In this document: in pieces, positions 54,088-62,348 of the stretch
Layout of the letters: each line of letters opens with the position of its first letter
Numbering within the stretch: position 1 is the first letter of the stretch
Source: Pygmaiobacter massiliensis
Lineage (GTDB): Bacteria > Bacillota > Clostridia > Oscillospirales > Ruminococcaceae
Length of the DNA stretch: 64,000 bases
Reading direction: 5' to 3'
NCBI GenBank assembly: GCA_022778585.1
Contig: JALFTI010000017.1
Span: 1-64,000 of the forward strand
Notes under the pieces: generated by a model
Databases searched by the model: none
What the model was told of the DNA's origin: nothing
What the model saw: the letters and a program-made list of their open reading frames with translations, nothing else
Program-made: the position numbers and the translations under genes

Positions 54088-55368
54088 GTGACGAACTATC
54101 TTACAATGGAAAAACAGCAGCTTACGCAGGAACTGGCTGCACTGCAGGAACAGTATCAGGCATTTCAGGCCCAAGGGCTCAAGCTGGATATGTCCCGCGG
54201 AAAACCCTGTAAGGAACAGCTGGATCTTTCCATGGATATGTTGAAGATTAACCAGGTGGAGGATTATATCGGCGACACCGGTATCGACAGCCGCAATTAC
54301 GGGTATTTGGAAGGCATGCCGGAAGCGCGCCGCCTGTTTGCTCAAATTATGGGGGTTTCTCCCGAAGAGGTTATGGTAGGGGGCAACTCCAGCCTAAACT
54401 TAATGTTTAATATTGTTTCGTTGGGTTTCCGCTATGGTTTTCCGGAAAGCGAAAAACCCTGGCGCGATTGTGAAAAACGCAAGTTCATCTGCCCGGTACC
54501 CGGCTACGACCGCCATTTTAGGGTAACCGAATATTTTGGGTTTGAGCTTGTTGCAGTGGATATGTCCGAAACGGGACCGGATATGGACCAGGTGGAAAAG
54601 CTGGTGCAGGACCCCGCGGTAAAGGGTATTTGGTGCGTGCCCACCTATTCCAACCCGGATGGTTATTGCTATTCGGACCAGACAGTCCGCCGCCTGGCCG
54701 CTATGAAGACCGCCGCTTCCGATTTTAAAATTTTCTGGGATGACGCCTATGTGGTGCATTTCTTTGGCGAAAAGCCGGATAAGGTGCTGAACATTCTGGA
54801 CGAATGCCGCCGCTGCGGGAATGAAAACCGCCCGGTCATGTTCTGCTCCACCAGCAAAATTACCTTCCCGGGCGCCGGCGTTTCTTCCATGGCAGCCAGC
54901 AAGGAAATGCTGGACTATATTCTCAAAAACATGTTCCCCATGACCATCAGCTTTGACAAAATGAATCAAATGCGGCATGTGCGGTTTTTGAAAGACCTGG
55001 ATGGTGTGGTGGCCCACATGAAAAAACACCGTGCAATCATTCTGCCCAAGTTTGAAACCGTGCTGAAGGCCCTGGACGAACAGGTTGCTCCTTACGGCGA
55101 GATTGCCCGCTGGACACGGCCCCGCGGCGGTTACTTTATCAGCCTTTATACCATGCCGGGCTGCGCTAAGCGCACCGTGCAGCTGTGCAAGGATGCCGGC
55201 GTAGTGCTGACCGGCGCCGGCGCAGCCTACCCCTATGGCAAAGACCCGCATGACTCCAATATCCGTATTGCACCCACCTATCCCACAGTGGAAGAGCTGC
55301 AAAAGGCAATGGACCTTTTGTGCCTTTCTGTCCGGATTGCTACGGTGGAAAAGCTGCTGGCCCAGTGA
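54088..55368 (+). CDS. Aspartate aminotransferase-like PLP enzyme (class Ic type)
   Basis: A 426-residue fold-type I aminotransferase. The N-terminal L-D-M-S-R-G-K-P-C and the NYGYLEGMPEARRLFA block are typical of the Asp_aminotransf (Ic) subfamily. The cofactor Lys lies in S-T-S-K-I-T-F-P-G and the Asp contacting the pyridine nitrogen in W-D-D-A-Y. The C-terminal R-I-A-P-T-Y-P holds the carboxylate-binding Arg. Initiation is GTG at 54088, with GGGGGAG 7 bases upstream. Substrate preference (aspartate or alanine) is not certain. Confidence 0.88.
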   Translation: MTNYLTMEKQQLTQELAALQEQYQAFQAQGLKLDMSRGKPCKEQLDLSMDMLKINQVEDYIGDTGIDSRNYGYLEGMPEARRLFAQIMGVSPEEVMVGGNSSLNLMFNIVSLGFRYGFPESEKPWRDCEKRKFICPVPGYDRHFRVTEYFGFELVAVDMSETGPDMDQVEKLVQDPAVKGIWCVPTYSNPDGYCYSDQTVRRLAAMKTAASDFKIFWDDAYVVHFFGEKPDKVLNILDECRRCGNENRPVMFCSTSKITFPGAGVSSMAASKEMLDYILKNMFPMTISFDKMNQMRHVRFLKDLDGVVAHMKKHRAIILPKFETVLKALDEQVAPYGEIARWTRPRGGYFISLYTMPGCAKRTVQLCKDAGVVLTGAGAAYPYGKDPHDSNIRIAPTYPTVEELQKAMDLLCLSVRIATVEKLLAQ

Positions 55369-55452
55369 AGTACAGCGGGCCTCAACGCGTTTTGTAAGGC
55401 TGCAAAATGTGCTGTACATAGCCTTGCGGTTTTGTAAACAGCATGCCGGCTA

Positions 55453-55481
55453 TTGCACAAGGCAATTTTGTGGGGTAAAAT
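55453..55481 (+). promoter_or_regulatory. Promoter of the isomerase-like gene
   Basis: TTGCAC (55453-55458), a 17-base spacer and TAAAAT (55476-55481), about 35 bases upstream of the start codon. Confidence 0.6.
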
Positions 55482-55517
55482 AAATATGCTGCAAAAGCAG
55501 GAAGGAGAGATGCTTTC

Positions 55518-56321
55518 ATGGAGCTTGGCATTTCCACTTCCTGCTTTTTTCCGTTGGAGACCGAACGCGCGCTTGCCCTTTTGTGCGGCGCACAGGTAGG
55601 CTGTACCGAGCTGTTTATGAATACCATGTGCGAAACCGACGCGCCGTTTGTGGACCAACTAAAAGAAATTTGCGACGCAAACGGAACCCGGATTGTTGCT
55701 TTTCATCCCTTTACCTCCGGTATGGAACCCCTCTACTTTGCCTCTTCCTATCCGCGCAGGGTGGCCGATGGCATTAAGCTGTACCGCAAACTGTTTGCCT
55801 GTGCCAGCCGCCTTGGTGCCAGCATTTTTACCATGCACGGAGATTCGCGGCATAACCCGGTGGATTTTGGCTACTACTGCGAAAACTTTGCTGCCCTTAG
55901 CCGGATTGCCCGCCAGGACTATGGCATTACCCTTTGCCAGGAAAATGTAGTGCGCTGCAAATGCGGCAGCGTGGAAAATATTTTGCGTATGCGCCGTCAA
56001 TTGGGCGATGAAGTGCATTTTACGCTGGATGTAAAGCAGGCAGTGCGAAGTGGCGAGGATCTGATGGAGATGATAGACGCAATGGGCTCTGCCATTGCGC
56101 ATCTGCATATCAGCGACCATATGCCAGGGGAGGACTGCCTGCCGCCCGGGCAGGGCAGTATGGAATACCTGCCTTTTTTCCGCCGGCTAGTTGGAAAAGG
56201 GTTTGACGGCGCCATTATTATTGAACTGTACCGGCACAATTTTGGTGAGCTTTCTGACCTTTTGCAGGCTAGGGAGTTTTTGCGCCAGCAGCTGCAGCTT
56301 GCGGTTAAAAATACCATTTGA
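55518..56321 (+). CDS. TIM-barrel sugar isomerase/epimerase-like protein
   Basis: A 267-residue protein of the xylose-isomerase-like TIM barrel (AP_endonuc_2). Metal ligands are seen at the ends of strands: E in C-Q-E-N-V, D in F-T-L-D-V-K-Q, H in H-L-H-I-S-D-H and E in I-I-E-L-Y. This composition fits sugar-phosphate isomerases, inositol dehydratases and endonuclease IV-like enzymes alike; an isomerase is the most likely. It is monocistronic, with no sugar operon around, so the substrate is unknown. AGGAGAG precedes the ATG. Confidence 0.78.
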   Translation: MELGISTSCFFPLETERALALLCGAQVGCTELFMNTMCETDAPFVDQLKEICDANGTRIVAFHPFTSGMEPLYFASSYPRRVADGIKLYRKLFACASRLGASIFTMHGDSRHNPVDFGYYCENFAALSRIARQDYGITLCQENVVRCKCGSVENILRMRRQLGDEVHFTLDVKQAVRSGEDLMEMIDAMGSAIAHLHISDHMPGEDCLPPGQGSMEYLPFFRRLVGKGFDGAIIIELYRHNFGELSDLLQAREFLRQQLQLAVKNTI

Positions 56322-56334
56322 AGGCCGGCAGGGC

Positions 56335-56364
56335 TTTACTTTGCCGCGGCCGGGGCGTTATAAT
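56335..56364 (+). promoter_or_regulatory. nrdR promoter
   Basis: TTTACT (56335-56340), an 18-base spacer and TATAAT (56359-56364). The leader is about 100 bases. Confidence 0.55.
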
Positions 56365-56474
56365 GAAAAAATGGTAATTGCAGAAGCTGCAACAGCTTTC
56401 GATATTTTGCCAAAGGTCTTTTGCGGCTTTATGCCGGCTGTCCGGCAAAGTTCGGCGGAAAGGGAGTGCCGAAT

Positions 56475-56939
56475 ATGAAATGTCCTTATTGCGGAGAAAC
56501 AGAGTCTAAAGTAATTGATTCCCGCCCGGCGGATGACGGGGAACGCATCCGCCGCCGCAGGGAATGTCTTTCCTGCGAAAAGCGCTTTACCACCTATGAA
56601 AGTATTGAAACGGTGCCCCTAATGGTGGTAAAAAAGGATGGTTCCCGGGAAGCGTTCGACCGGCAGAAGCTGCTCACCGGTCTTTTGCGGGCCTGCCAAA
56701 AGCGGCCGGTACCCATTGGAACGCTGGAAAACGCGGTGGATGAGATTGAGCAGACCTTGCTCAATTCACTTTCGCGTGAGGTGTCCTCGCTGGAAGTGGG
56801 CGAACTTGCCATGAAAGAACTCAAGCAGATCGACGAAGTGGCGTATGTGCGGTTTGCTTCGGTTTACCGGCAGTTCAGCGATATCAATACTTTTATGGAG
56901 GAGCTCAAAGAACTGCTTAACCGCAAAAGCGGCCAGTAA
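56475..56939 (+). CDS. nrdR: Transcriptional repressor NrdR
   Basis: A 154-residue repressor of ribonucleotide reductase genes. The N-terminal zinc finger has C-P-Y-C-G and C-L-S-C-E-K-R-F, with the DNA-contacting R-R-R-R-E between. Residues about 50-140 are the ATP-cone that senses dATP and ATP. The start is ATG at 56475 with AGGGAG upstream. It stands alone; no nrd gene is within the window. A strong terminator follows. Confidence 0.96.
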   Translation: MKCPYCGETESKVIDSRPADDGERIRRRRECLSCEKRFTTYESIETVPLMVVKKDGSREAFDRQKLLTGLLRACQKRPVPIGTLENAVDEIEQTLLNSLSREVSSLEVGELAMKELKQIDEVAYVRFASVYRQFSDINTFMEELKELLNRKSGQ

Positions 56940-56995
56940 GGCTGGGTATGAAGCTTGTTTTCAAGCGGGCTGCTTATCTTATAAAAATAAAAAAG

Positions 56996-57028
56996 GAAGG
57001 CTAAGGAAAAACCTTAGCCTTCTTTTTT
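56996..57028. terminator. Terminator after nrdR
   Basis: GAAGGCTAAGG (56996-57006) and CCTTAGCCTTC (57012-57022) form an 11-bp stem with loop AAAAA and then TTTTTT. The A-run upstream is short, yet it could also serve the minus-strand gene after 57151. Confidence 0.9.
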
Positions 57029-57150
57029 CTGGAAAAAACCAATTTTTGGGCCAATAGAGGGAAGCTTTAAAAGCAGGGTAAAGAGAAGCAAAATAAAAAA
57101 ATACCGCTTTTTAAGTGGTCCATAAGAGAATCTATTTTTCATGGCGCATT

Positions 57151-57519
57151 TTACACAATGCTGGAAAACAATTGGTGCAGCTGTACCAACTGTATTCTGG
57201 CGCGCAAAAGCTCCGCCTCCAGGTCCGGCGCGTTTTCCGGGTTTTGGTAGGCGGCTGCAGCCGGCAGGCTGCAGTGCAGGTTCATGGTATAGCTGCGCGG
57301 AATAAACAGCTGGAACAGCCATTCCTTTTGTGAATATTCTTTTTCCAAAGCCAGTAAAGTAGCAGGCAGCGCTTCGTAATCGGCAGTGCGGCTTTGTTCG
57401 AGGGCTTGGTCAAACAGGTTTAGCATTTGGCGGGTGGACCGGTCCACCGCCCGGCTGGAAAAAAACGAAAGCAATACCATGCTCGCCAAAAGAACAATGC
57501 TGATGGCAATCCGTTTCAT
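57151..57519 (-). CDS. DUF4363 family protein
   Basis: A 122-residue protein with an N-terminal signal-anchor helix (residues 3-25) and an extracytoplasmic helical domain. Its pairing with a DUF421 gene, which it overlaps by four bases (ATGA), is the usual arrangement of DUF4363. The function is unknown. The partner and the adjacent germination operon suggest a role in sporulating or germinating cells (inference). Confidence 0.78.
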   Translation of the reverse strand: MKRIAISIVLLASMVLLSFFSSRAVDRSTRQMLNLFDQALEQSRTADYEALPATLLALEKEYSQKEWLFQLFIPRSYTMNLHCSLPAAAAYQNPENAPDLEAELLRARIQLVQLHQLFSSIV

Positions 57520-58193
57520 TTACCTGCCTCCCGTTTTATAATCCGGCAGTTGCCGGATTTGCTGCATAAAATCACCAGAACATCGTCGGGGGAAAGCCGC
57601 CTTTGTTCTAGCTGGCGGCGGCACCACTCCTCGTTTTTGCCCAAAGCACAAAGGGCCGCCGGTTCGGCTACACCGTCAATCCATACCGCCAACAATGGGT
57701 CTGCCGGCGCAGGGGAAAGGCGTAGGTCCCGGCAGCTGGGCGGGCTGTCCTGTGAGGTCTTGCAAACGCTTAGGCTGCCGTTTGTTTCTACCAGGCAAAG
57801 GGCTACCTGCGAAAGGTCAAATACATCTTTCAGCCGCAAAGCGGCCAGTAGGTCCTCTACCGAAAAACGCAGCTGGCGCAAAATTTGCTGGTTGATTACC
57901 CCGTCCTGAATTAAAACCTGGGGCGAGCCGGAAATCAGCCGTTCGGCCCGATGGCTGCGGGAACACAGCGCGGCTACCAGCACTTCCAGGCAAACAATAA
58001 TCAGTACGGGTATTACGCTGGACAAAAGCGGAATATCCGGCGATTCGATGGGAATGGAAGCCAAATTGGAGATTAAAATGGTGGTTACCAGCTCCGAAGG
58101 CTGCAATTCACCCAGCTGTCGTTTTCCCATTAGGCGCACAGCGGCACAAATCAGCAGATAGATGGTCAGGGTGCGGACCCAAAGCATGGCCAA
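57516..58193 (-). CDS. DUF421 (YetF-type) membrane protein
   Basis: A 225-residue protein with three N-terminal membrane helices, then the conserved soluble YetF domain. R-x-M-G-K-R-Q-L-G-E-L (about 20-30) and the segment V-L-I-Q-D-G (about 93-98) are diagnostic. Initiation is at TTG 58193, ten bases after GGAG; the ATG two codons later is too far from that site. It is divergent from the germination operon, 116 bases away. DUF421 proteins are often made in the forespore of Bacillus and Clostridium, though their task is not known. Confidence 0.85.
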   Translation of the reverse strand: MAMLWVRTLTIYLLICAAVRLMGKRQLGELQPSELVTTILISNLASIPIESPDIPLLSSVIPVLIIVCLEVLVAALCSRSHRAERLISGSPQVLIQDGVINQQILRQLRFSVEDLLAALRLKDVFDLSQVALCLVETNGSLSVCKTSQDSPPSCRDLRLSPAPADPLLAVWIDGVAEPAALCALGKNEEWCRRQLEQRRLSPDDVLVILCSKSGNCRIIKREAGK

Positions 58194-58257
58194 TGGTTTT
58201 CACTCCGTTTCTTAAAAGCTCGCTAAAGCGGCTTTTTATCTCTATTCTTGCCGCGCC

Positions 58258-58287
58258 GAATGAAAACCATACCCCTTTCCCATACTG
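58258..58287 (+). promoter_or_regulatory. Sigma-G-type promoter of the germination operon
   Basis: GAATG (58258-58262), an 18-base spacer and CATACTG (58281-58287) match the forespore consensus GHATR-N18-CATWHTA at 11 of 12 positions. Transcription would start near 58294, just before the AAAAGGGGG ribosome site of the first gene. Confidence 0.65.
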
Positions 58288-58309
58288 AAACGGAAAAGGG
58301 GGAAAAAAC

Positions 58310-59785
58310 ATGCAAAAGATTTCCCACAGCTTAAAAGAAAACCTTGCCTGCCTGCAGCAGGAATTTGGCGATTCGGGTGATTATTACCTGCACCAGGCAA
58401 ACCTTTGCGGGGTGCCCTGCGCGGCGGTGCTGTGCGATGTGGTGGCCGGAATTAAGAATACCTGGTTTATGCTGCTGCGGCCGCTGCAGGAATCCGAGCA
58501 GCGGTTTGAAGACGGCAAAAAACTGTTTGAATGGCTGGTAAAGGATTCCGGCCTGCCTTTTACCAGCAAGCCTGCCCAGTCAAGCGAACAGGTTTGCTAT
58601 CTGCTGAACGCGGGCCACAGTCTGCTGTTTGTGGACGGGGTGGATGAGGCGCTTGTGTTTTCCACGCAGGACTTTGCCCTGCGCTCGGTTTCCGAGCCGG
58701 ACAGCGAGGCGAATGTGTATGGCTCAAAAGAAGCGTTCACCGATGTACTGCGCAAAAATATGGGGCTTATCCGCCGGCGCATGCGAGGGGGCGGCCTGGT
58801 TATGGAGACCCTGCAGCTGGGCGAAGCAACCCAAACCGAAGTGGCAATTTGTTACCAAAAAAACTTGGCCGACCCGCAAATGGTCGACACCATCCGCAAA
58901 CGCCTGAAAGAAATCAGGCTGCAAATGGTGTTTGACGCAAGCTACCTGGCGCCCTTTTTGGAAAGTGCGCCCGCTTCGCTGTTTGGCTGTACCGGAATGA
59001 CCCAGCGTCCGGATACTTTATGTGCCAAGCTGTGCGAGGGGAAGGTGGCTGTTATGGCAGACGGCAGCCCGTATGCCGTGCTGGTGCCATACTTTTTTGC
59101 CGAACATTTTCAATGCATGGATGATTATTCCGCAAGGCCTTATTATGCTTCGTTTATTCGGCTGCTGAAATATATGGCCTTTTTTCTGGCCGTTATGCTG
59201 CCGGGCGCTTTTGTCAGTGCGGCAAATTTTACGCCGGAACTATTTCCAGGCCAGCTTCTCTACAAGGTGGCAGCCAGCGAATCAGCTACGCCTTTGCCGC
59301 TTTTTTTGGAGGCCATCTTTGTCAATATTCTCCTGGAAGTTGTGAAAGAGGCCGGCCTGCGGCTGCCAAAACCCATTGGCCACAGTGTCAGCCTGGTGGC
59401 TGCCCTTATTGTGGGGGACGCCGCAGTGCGGTTTGGCATTATTGGCTCTCCGGTCATTATTTTGCTGGCCCTTTCAGCCATCTGCGGCTTTGCAGTGCCA
59501 AGCCTGTATCAGCCTGTTACCATTCTGCGCATGCTGTTTATTCTGGCAGGCGGGCTTTTGGGCCCCTGCGGCATTCTGCTTTTGCTTATGGCACTGTTTT
59601 ACCGGGTGTTCAGCATTGACACTTATGGCATGCCCTACACCGCGCCGCTTACGCCTTATTCCAACGGCCTTCTGCAGGATGGTTTGCTGCGCACCGGCTG
59701 GCTGGGGCGGCAGGGGGCATTTTTCACCATTCATCAGTTTAAGAAAAAAGGAGAGGGTTTGCATGCTGACAAAACCCCGCATTGA
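58310..59785 (+). CDS. GerA-type spore germination protein, A subunit
   Basis: A 491-residue GerA/GerKA/SpoVAF family protein. A soluble N-terminal domain (about 1-275) is followed by four to six membrane helices, including L-P-G-A-F-V-S-A-A-N-F and the conserved T-P-L-P-L-F-L-E-A segment. In this family the N-domain and membrane part form the germinant receptor core of the spore inner membrane. It overlaps the permease gene by 23 bases. Family members with E-G-R-A-D-P in the N-domain are SpoVAF/GerA; only a weak version is seen here. Confidence 0.88.
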   Translation: MQKISHSLKENLACLQQEFGDSGDYYLHQANLCGVPCAAVLCDVVAGIKNTWFMLLRPLQESEQRFEDGKKLFEWLVKDSGLPFTSKPAQSSEQVCYLLNAGHSLLFVDGVDEALVFSTQDFALRSVSEPDSEANVYGSKEAFTDVLRKNMGLIRRRMRGGGLVMETLQLGEATQTEVAICYQKNLADPQMVDTIRKRLKEIRLQMVFDASYLAPFLESAPASLFGCTGMTQRPDTLCAKLCEGKVAVMADGSPYAVLVPYFFAEHFQCMDDYSARPYYASFIRLLKYMAFFLAVMLPGAFVSAANFTPELFPGQLLYKVAASESATPLPLFLEAIFVNILLEVVKEAGLRLPKPIGHSVSLVAALIVGDAAVRFGIIGSPVIILLALSAICGFAVPSLYQPVTILRMLFILAGGLLGPCGILLLLMALFYRVFSIDTYGMPYTAPLTPYSNGLLQDGLLRTGWLGRQGAFFTIHQFKKKGEGLHADKTPH

Positions 59786-60806
59786 CCGCCGAGAACTGGA
59801 TATCTGCCTGTTTTTAAGCCTGGTTATTGATTTGATTGCCCGCCCGGGGGCTAAGCCCATGCAGGCCGGGGCCCAGGCCGCAGTGTGGGCGGCCGTGATA
59901 AACGCCGCTTTGGTGGTTGCCGTGTGGACTGCACTGGAAAAGCTTTGTCCCGCTGACAAATGGTTTTTGCCGCGCAAAAATAACCTGGCCCGCCTGGCGG
60001 CTTTTGTGCTTTTGTGCGCCGCAGCGGGCGAATCTATCACCGCAGCCTTTCGTTTCCTGCAAAGCTCTGCTGAATGGAAACTGCCGTTTTGGCTGTTTTT
60101 GCTGCTGATTGGGCTTTTGGCAGTCTATGGGGTGCAGCTGGGGGCAGAAGGGGTGGCCCGTTCGGGCGAGGTGCTGGCTGTTATGCTGGCGTTTTCCATT
60201 TTTGCCATTCTGCTTTCCAACTGGCAGAATGCCTCTGCCGAACAGCTTACCATTCGCCAGGACCTGGCTCTGACCAGTTTAAAGGCTGCCGCATCCAGTT
60301 TTCGGTTATCGCCGGTGCTTTTGGCCTGGGCTGTACTGGGGCAGGAAACGCAAAATGGCTTTAAAGGAGGTGTGCAGCGGGCCGTTTTTGCTGCTGCGGC
60401 AGGTTTTGTACTGCTTACCATAGCGGGGGAAGGCGTTTTGGGCAGCTTTGCCGCGCAGCACAGCCAGCCGGTTTATACGCTGGCCCGGGTGGGCAGCCTT
60501 TCGGTTTTTCGCCGCATTGACAGCCTGCATGCGTTTGTGTGGGCGCTGGTGCTGGTAGAAAAAATTGTGTTTTTGCTTTTGGCGGCAAGCCGGCTGGCGC
60601 TGGGCAGCGGCCGGGTGCAAAAACGGGCCGCCGCATCTGCCAGCTGCCTTTTGGCTGCTTTGGCAGCGGGACTCAGCCTGGGCGCACAAACCGAAAGTTG
60701 GTATGGAGCGCTTACCATATTCACAGCGCTCACAGCACTGCTGGCGGCGGCCGGCGGAAAGGTGGGAACTATATGGTCAAAAAATGGCAAATCCTCTGCC
60801 TTGTAA
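59763..60806 (+). CDS. GerB-type spore germination permease
   Basis: A 347-residue integral membrane protein of the spore permease (GerAB, APC-like) family with about ten hydrophobic helices. The R-R-E-L-D start and the L-G-Q-E segment in the second half are typical. It is thought to bind the germinant. The ATG at 59763 has AAGGAGAGG upstream and overlaps the A-subunit gene; it in turn overlaps the C-subunit gene by 34 bases. Divergence from classic GerAB is considerable, so the ligand cannot be guessed. Confidence 0.82.
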   Translation: MLTKPRIDRRELDICLFLSLVIDLIARPGAKPMQAGAQAAVWAAVINAALVVAVWTALEKLCPADKWFLPRKNNLARLAAFVLLCAAAGESITAAFRFLQSSAEWKLPFWLFLLLIGLLAVYGVQLGAEGVARSGEVLAVMLAFSIFAILLSNWQNASAEQLTIRQDLALTSLKAAASSFRLSPVLLAWAVLGQETQNGFKGGVQRAVFAAAAGFVLLTIAGEGVLGSFAAQHSQPVYTLARVGSLSVFRRIDSLHAFVWALVLVEKIVFLLLAASRLALGSGRVQKRAAASASCLLAALAAGLSLGAQTESWYGALTIFTALTALLAAAGGKVGTIWSKNGKSSAL

Positions 60807-61780
60807 TGGCCCTGGCGTTTTGTTCCGGCTGCAGCCGGCCTTTGCCCTTGGAAGACCGCGGGGTAGTAAAGCTGATTTTTGCACAGCCTGCTAGTGCCGG
60901 ATATTCGTTTACCATTTTATACCTTACCGCTCAGGGAGATGCCGAACAAGCCAGCAGCACACCCAATTTGGTGACCGGCACCGGGGAAAGCCCAGGCCAG
61001 GCCCTGGCCGACGCCGAAAGCAAAACCGCCAAAAAGTTGTTTTATGCCCAAAACGAACTTTTGCTTTTTTCTTCCCATACAAGCCGGCAGATGATGCAGC
61101 AGGTGGTAGACTACTTTTCCCAGGAAAACTATTCCCGCACCAATACAGCAGTGTATGGCTGTGAACCGGACATTCTGACCGAGCAGGAAAGGGAATGGCA
61201 AGAACTTTCCGAGCAGCTGGAAAAGCGCCCGGACGATACGGATGCACTGGTGCGCAGGCTTTATACTTTTTCGGATGAAAAGGATTATCTTCTGCCGCTG
61301 GTGGAGCAGAACGAACAAAAAGAGCCGCTGGTACAGAAGGCTTTGGTGCTGCCGGTGCAGGGCGAAAATTACCTTCTGGCCGACCGTGCACTGCGGCTTT
61401 GCCAAGTTTTGACCGAACATTCCGGTGCGGTTCGCTGCCTTTCGGGGGAAGATGTGTGCTGGCTGGAAGATATGTCGGTGGCGTTCGAGGTGAAGCAGCA
61501 AGGCCAGCGCCTGGTCCAACAGGTCACCCTGACTGGCACGATTTATGACTATGCAGGCAGCCTTACCCCCAGCCAGCTGCAAGAGCAGGCCGAGTGCCAG
61601 CTTAAGCAGCAGGCCGAACTTTTATACAAGGAGCTGGGCGAAAAAAGGCATTCCTCTTTGCTTCCGTTTGGCTGGCAGTTTTACGCCTACAACAGCCACT
61701 TGGCCTACCAGCTGCAAAAAGGGGGCAAGCTGTTTGAGGAAGATGCCGTTACCTTCCAATGCAAGGTGCAGGTGGGTTAA
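60773..61780 (+). CDS. GerC-type spore germination lipoprotein
   Basis: A 335-residue lipoprotein: signal peptide, lipobox with Cys20 (F-C-S-G-C), then the GerAC fold with P-L-E-D-R-G at its start and the G-E-S-x-G-Q-A-L-A-D-A-E motif near residue 66. It is the third member of the ABC-type germinant receptor and sits on the outer face of the spore inner membrane. It overlaps gerB. The start has AAAGGTGGG upstream. No strong terminator follows directly. Confidence 0.85.
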   Translation: MVKKWQILCLVMALAFCSGCSRPLPLEDRGVVKLIFAQPASAGYSFTILYLTAQGDAEQASSTPNLVTGTGESPGQALADAESKTAKKLFYAQNELLLFSSHTSRQMMQQVVDYFSQENYSRTNTAVYGCEPDILTEQEREWQELSEQLEKRPDDTDALVRRLYTFSDEKDYLLPLVEQNEQKEPLVQKALVLPVQGENYLLADRALRLCQVLTEHSGAVRCLSGEDVCWLEDMSVAFEVKQQGQRLVQQVTLTGTIYDYAGSLTPSQLQEQAECQLKQQAELLYKELGEKRHSSLLPFGWQFYAYNSHLAYQLQKGGKLFEEDAVTFQCKVQVG

Positions 61781-62166
61781 AAAGCAATAAATCAATAAAA
61801 GCCGCCGTGCAAAGTGCATACAAAAAAACAGCGCTCCCAAAGCTCAAAAAAGCCGGTTTATATGGTGATGGATCGATAAAATTTTGCACACTGCGCAAAA
61901 TTTTGCCGTAAAATATCCGGCAAATCAGGCAAAAAGGTATAAAGGGCGGTGTGGTTTGGGGCTGTGCAGATAGCCTTGCTTTCCGCAAACTGCAAAAGCA
62001 GGCAAGAAGGCCGGCTTAACCACCCAGCCAGGCTTTAAAAAAAACGGGCGAAAGAAGGCAATATACTTTAACTTTGGCCTGCAGGCGGTAAACAGGAAAA
62101 GCTTTGCCGGCAAAAGATGCAGTTTTTACTTGCCGCCTTGCCTTTAAAGGTGTGGCTGTTTTGAAG
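61781..62166. other. Intergenic region between germination operon and hprK
   Basis: No gene is recognised. AAAATTTTGC (61878-61887) and GCAAAATTTT (61895-61904) make a perfect 10-bp inverted repeat with 7 bases between. The real terminator lies only at 62167-62199, so the operon has a 3' tail of about 390 bases, or an unrecognised small transcript ends there. Confidence 0.45.
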
Positions 62167-62199
62167 AAAGAGCGAATGCCAGTGCATTCGCTCTTTTTT
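62167..62199 (+). terminator. Strong terminator upstream of hprK
   Basis: AAAGAGCGAATGC (62167-62179) and GCATTCGCTCTTTTTT (62184-62199) around CAGT, ending in a T-run. Confidence 0.9.
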
Positions 62200-62247
62200 A
62201 AGCAAAAGCATAAAGCAGGTAAAAGTGTAAAGAAGGCAAAAGAGCGT

Positions 62248-62283
62248 TTGCACTCATAAATAGTTTATACTATAATATAAACT
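62248..62283 (+). promoter_or_regulatory. hprK promoter with overlapping palindrome
   Basis: TTGCAC (62248-62253), a 17-base spacer and TATAAT (62271-62276). AGTTTATA (62262-62269) and TATAAACT (62276-62283) form an 8-bp inverted repeat with 6 bases between, centred on the -10, as expected for a repressor site. Confidence 0.68.
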
Positions 62284-62348
62284 GAATTGTTATATCATTG
62301 CGCATAGTGGTTTTTCAGGCGCTTTGTAAATAGAAAGAGGTGTGTTCC

